From: Symbiodinium natans
Taxonomy: Eukaryota > Sar > Dinophyceae > Suessiales > Symbiodiniaceae
Reading direction: 5' to 3'
DNA length: 37,195 nt
NCBI GenBank assembly: GCA_905221605.1
Contig: CAJNDS010002191.1
Location: forward strand, 37,501-74,695
Position 1 is the stretch's first letter; every line of letters starts with the position of its first letter. Below, piece after piece: positions 33,587 to 37,195 of this stretch. Both the position numbers and the translations under genes were made by a program. The notes beneath the pieces were generated by a model that made no database searches, was not told the origin of the DNA, and saw only the letters and a list, made by a program, of their open reading frames with translations.

Positions 33587-34692
33587 TGTCGGGAATCGAA
33601 ACCACAAGTTAACAAGCGCCAGGCTCCAAAAGCATCCTGTGCCTCCATGTCTGTGAGCTCCAGTGTATCATACTAGGCACGGCCAAGATGAACCGTGGCA
33701 ACTGGAGGCTGAGTTGAAAGCGTCAGCTGTGCTTCTGCTGTGCTGCGGTGCAGATCACCTGGCACGGAATATGCAATCTCAAGGACAATCGTGCCTGGCC
33801 CCCCTAAATTGTGGCGGCTAAACTGCTCAAAGTGTCTCGACCTCGGCTGCGGCATGCTACGCTGCAATGCTGTCGACAGAAAGCCCTGCCCGGCTCTTCG
33901 TGCCGGAGAGGTACCACAGGATGTACAATGCCAAGCGGGCTGGGCCTCACAAAAACGGTGTGGGAGTCTTTGCCACGCAGCATCTGAAGGGGCCATTTGT
34001 TCAGACGTGCCATGACATGAAATTCAAGCCTCGGAACAACTTGAGGCTCCCCGGTGACCCTGAGGCAGCACCTTGCTACGAGCAGGCTCGCCAAAAGTGT
34101 GGCCACACCTACACTCTGATCTCACATCTCCTGTCTGAGGCCTGCTCTGTCCCACCACAAGCATCACAGGGCCTTGATTGTCAGGTGTTCCATGTTAAAA
34201 ATAGCGGAGCAAGGACGTAGGGCTCCCGGCAAAGCCCTGCACACGTCGGGACCTTTCAGCATCGAGTCAAAAGCGGCAAATGAGTGTCTTTGGTCAGCAG
34301 GGGCGGTCGAAGCTTCCATTACTGTTTGCACCACGTGCCGCCGGGACTTTCTACAGCCGAGCAGAGCGAGAGCTCTTGAAGCTGCAGATGCCGCTCGAGT
34401 GGAAACGGTGACGGGCCCGCCGAGATCGCCAAGCCATCATCGCTATTTGGCTGCAGCCCGAGCTGCCATAGCAGCACTCTCTTCCTGCAAATTTTTGCAA
34501 GACTTAAGAACTTCCACAGGCAGCATGTGCAGCGGAGCTTTCACACAAATACGTGAGCCAGTGCCTGCCCCTCGCGGTCATTGCGTTCGCAGAGCCTCAC
34601 GTGCCGCAATGGGAGACATGCCGCACCAACAAGCTTCCTCCGGATACACTGGAAGCATCCATGCAGGCTGTCTGAGAAGCGCACTCTCCTAC

Positions 34693-34850
34693 GTACGCGT
34701 AGGTGTACGGGTATCTGGGCGGCGGCCTATCATCGCCGCGCTCCTTCGCAGGGACAAGAATGCCTTGAGATGCAGATCTCAGCCCTGGCACTGAGTCCTT
34801 GAACATCTCGCAATAGTCGTACCATTCTTTGGCACACTCGTCGATGTACA
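34693..34850 (-). CDS. Well-bounded internal exon, unidentified protein
   Basis: The minus-strand exon follows a pyrimidine-flanked CTTCCGCAG acceptor and ends at a GTAGGA donor. It encodes YIDECAKEWYDYCEMFKDSV, then a linker, then AKERGDDRPPPRYPYTYAY. It has aromatic and acidic residues with two cysteines and then a basic, proline- and tyrosine-rich end. No family is recognised and partner exons were not found. The overlapping 206-codon plus-strand frame (34174-34794) looks like a chance frame by comparison. Confidence 0.45.
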
Positions 34851-34859
34851 CTGCGGAAG

Positions 34860-35945
34860 TGCATGCATGGTCTGCATAGCTGCCATGCCCCACATGTTTA
34901 TCAAAGCACTTCAGCTTCGGTGCTCAAAGAATCTCAGGGGGAATCAGCAGCGCGCAGTGCTTTCAGGCGTGTGCTACGACCGAATTGCAAATCCTATCAC
35001 AAACTCTATCCGTTGTTTGACCATTTGTTCGTCTCCATCTCGCTGCACAATCCTTTCGCTTCAAACAGCCTTGGGACCGGTTGCATACCTCTGGAGCTGG
35101 CTAAACAATGTCTGGTTCCAACCAATCACTTTCACTCCTCATGCGAGGCTTCAGGAGTTTTCATCTTCGGAACCTAGATATGTGTCAGTCCGCCTCGGGC
35201 TACTCCATTTGGAACATACGACTCCCGCGTTTTGACGTCGTTGAACCATAGCCGCGGTCGGATACGCAAAACCCACCGGTAGCGGCAAGATCACAGGTCC
35301 CTAGCCGTTTGTGTCCGAATCGGACTGGAAAGACGTAAAACCATGGTTTTTCTGTTTAGCTCAAGGCACCTTCAAGACATGTAGGTGTATTCGGCAACTA
35401 TTTTCAACATGTCTCAACTCCTCTATCGGTGAGGGGTGGCGATGGGCCGAACGTGATGTCATGCATGGCCATTCCCGGGAATCGTTGACACAGGTAGACC
35501 GAACGATGAGAGGCCCAAGACGCCTTCCATGGGATGTAGCAGCAGCATCTTTTGCCTGGCGCAGGCATCTATCCCGCAATTCCCACAACCCCCGAGCGCA
35601 ATCCCGAAACCCTACCCCCTCACCATCCCAACTACCCTAATCACTGCTCGCAGGGGTCTCATCACGATCCCTCGAGCTTTGACAAGCGACCGCTTCAGAA
35701 GTGGCCCGTTCTCCGGGAGTTCAGCCAGACCAGGGATGCTCCCGATAGTGACCATCGTGATTTGGGCTGCAGGGCAGAGAGGTTCAATGCTTGGCGCGTT
35801 TGGTTTAGTTGGGCTTAGAGGCTTAGTGCCAGGCTTCCTGGCAAGGGACATAACAGACAATAACGTACAAGGATCCACACAAGTAAACACGCTTGTTTAC
35901 ATCACGTTTTGATGCCTTGGCCACTGGCAGAGTACGCTGCACACT
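34860..35945. other. No confidently recognised gene
   Basis: Both strands have long but featureless frames (plus 35529-35912, minus 35612-35890), each antisense to the other. No domain or splice support. This is the 3' flank of the monooxygenase-like gene. Confidence 0.4.
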
Positions 35946-35951
35946 GCACCA

Positions 35952-37195
35952 TCATGCACCTAAACTTCTAAACCCAGTGCCTCCCGCACGTGGCTCGAAC
36001 TGGTAGGCCGGTCTCCCCGTTTTGCTGTCCGCCTTCTGGCGAGGCAAAAGGTTGCTGTCCAGTAATGCGAGTATGTCGCGAGGATAGTTGACAGCCCACT
36101 TCATCATCTCCTCAGCTTTGGAGTCTTGGTAGTGCAGTACGGCACATCTTCAAATTCTGGCCCGTGCTGAAAACTTACCTACTGTGCGGATCCAAGGCAT
36201 GAATGCAACCTGGGTCTCTGCGTTTGTTATGGCTCCTGGCGAGAGCGACGTGCCCCCAAATCTCCCGGCATCAATGCCAGGGAACTCGCACCAGACCCAC
36301 GTTCTCCAGTCGCCATTCGGGAAGAAGCCCACCATTTCCTCGGTTCGTGCAGATTTGCAGTTCGTCGAGGCTCCTAAAAATCTTCCTGATTTCTTGTGGT
36401 TCCATGTGCACCAAAAACAATTACTATCTCGTGGCGGCTTATCGTGCCGCATATCCTGGATATCAACCACAGGATGCAAAGAAAGAAGCAGAAGCAATAT
36501 GAACAAGATTGAAAGATGATTACATCACCTCTTTTTCTTGAATATATCACTTTAACCCAGGGAATATTCGCGAATTTAAACCCAAGTACAATGAATTCTT
36601 CGTCTGCTCTATTGAGTGGAGGTTGTTGACATGTCAATCGTCCTTCCAAAGAGTCACGTGCATATACGTTGATAGCATCAATAGCCTCTTTGATATTTAC
36701 AATTGTTACTGTCCAACTGTTGGTGATCCCAGTCTCCCTTGTACCGAAGAGCTTGTCTATCTTTGGGTCCGCCTTGAATCCCAGGACTTTTATGAAGTGC
36801 TTAGCCTCAACCCTCTCCTGCGACTCCATGAGAATGTCCGTTGTGCGAAGCCGCTTGATTTCGCCTACGACAGTCTCGGCCTTGCCATAATATGTCGCCA
36901 GAAAGTAAAAATCCCCGATGCCAACACGAGACTTCTGCCGGATCGTTGCAGCGGTGCGGTCAGCATTAGCTTGAACAGCATAGAAGCTCCAGACGTCTAT
37001 CCCTAGAAAGTCGTACATTGGCTTCATTGCATCCAGCACCATGGCCGCAGGTGGCGGGTAAATGCTCTGGTTGATGAACCAATCCACAACTCTCGGCATT
37101 GCAATATTTCTCCTTCTGCAAATGAGGGTAACTTTTGATGCCCCGTGTTCCAGGCAAGTTCTCACATTCTCAATACCAAATGCGCCCATGCCAAA
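35952..37195 (-). CDS. Flavin-containing monooxygenase-like protein, 3' part of gene
   Basis: FMO-type enzymes use FAD and NADPH to oxygenate substrates. The gene enters from the right edge, so its N-terminal FAD-binding half is outside the window. The first visible residues form an NADPH-binding glycine loop (FGMGAFGIENVRTCLEHGAS) followed by KVTLICRRRN. Later landmarks are DWFINQSIYPPPAAMVLDAM and HFIKVLGFKADPKIDKLFGT. Model exons: 37195-36737, 36338-36179 and 36124-35952, all in phase. The second junction is a 54-base GT-AG intron with a GTAAGT donor. The first joins FGTR to EMVGFFPNGDWRTW and needs a GA donor (AGG|GAGACT), a class known in dinoflagellates. A GT-AG alternative (G|GTACAA with TTTTTAG|GAGCC) is also in phase. 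Exon 2 ends with RFGGTSLSPGAITNAETQVA. Exon 3 gives EEMMKWAVNYPRDILALLDS and a basic tail, stop TGA. Confidence 0.7.

Noticed and set aside
34174-34794. 206-codon plus-strand open frame
   Set aside because: No domain is recognised, and its 3' part is antisense to a minus-strand exon with good acceptor and donor.
35341-35366. Possible relict of the dinoflagellate spliced leader (CCATGG...TTTAGCTCAAG)
   Set aside because: Only GCTCAAG and a loose CCAT..TTT match; too weak to claim a reintegrated leader.

Overview
The window looks like nuclear DNA of a eukaryotic alga, most likely a dinoflagellate of the Symbiodiniaceae type. I infer this from four things. Coding sequence is split into short exons by short introns. 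Introns recur with GC (once apparently GA) donors and AG|G acceptors. Every gene I can identify lies on the minus strand. Long stretches of low-complexity DNA separate the genes. No bacterial operon structure, rRNA or tRNA was recognised. Exon models were built by hand from reading frame, homology-like continuity and splice phase, so boundaries are predictions.

Layout, left to right, genes on minus: a 43-codon coiled-coil-like exon (about 1.1 kb); a CRAL-TRIO/SEC14 lipid-binding protein (2.0-3.2 kb); an AT microsatellite block (3.5-3.7 kb); a TPR-like/IQ-motif protein (6.8-7.8 kb); degenerate pentatricopeptide-like segments (9.2-9.7 kb); a complete four-exon THI4 thiazole synthase (11.0-12.5 kb) directly preceded by a thiamine pyrophosphate (TPP) riboswitch (about 12.49-12.57 kb); a run of poorly resolved DNA with isolated coding-like exons (14.4, 17.5 kb); an EF-hand-type protein (18.0-18.7 kb); a Glu/Gln-rich acidic protein (20.9-22.1 kb); a bestrophin-like channel (22.7-25.0 kb); a roughly 0.7 kb tandem array of hairpin-forming units (26.2-26.9 kb) followed by about 1.4 kb of AT-rich degenerate repeats; several unidentified multi-exon genes (28.4-34.9 kb); and the 3' part of a flavin-containing monooxygenase-like gene running off the right edge (35.95-37.2 kb).

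The standout is the THI4 locus. The aptamer carries the conserved TPP-sensing blocks and ends about 25 bases before the start codon of the enzyme that makes the thiazole half of thiamine. All three THI4 introns are best explained by GC-AG splicing, and a plausible splice acceptor sits between aptamer and ATG. Thiamine feedback may therefore act on spliced-leader trans-splicing or 5'-end processing of this mRNA. The other genes show no obvious shared pathway.
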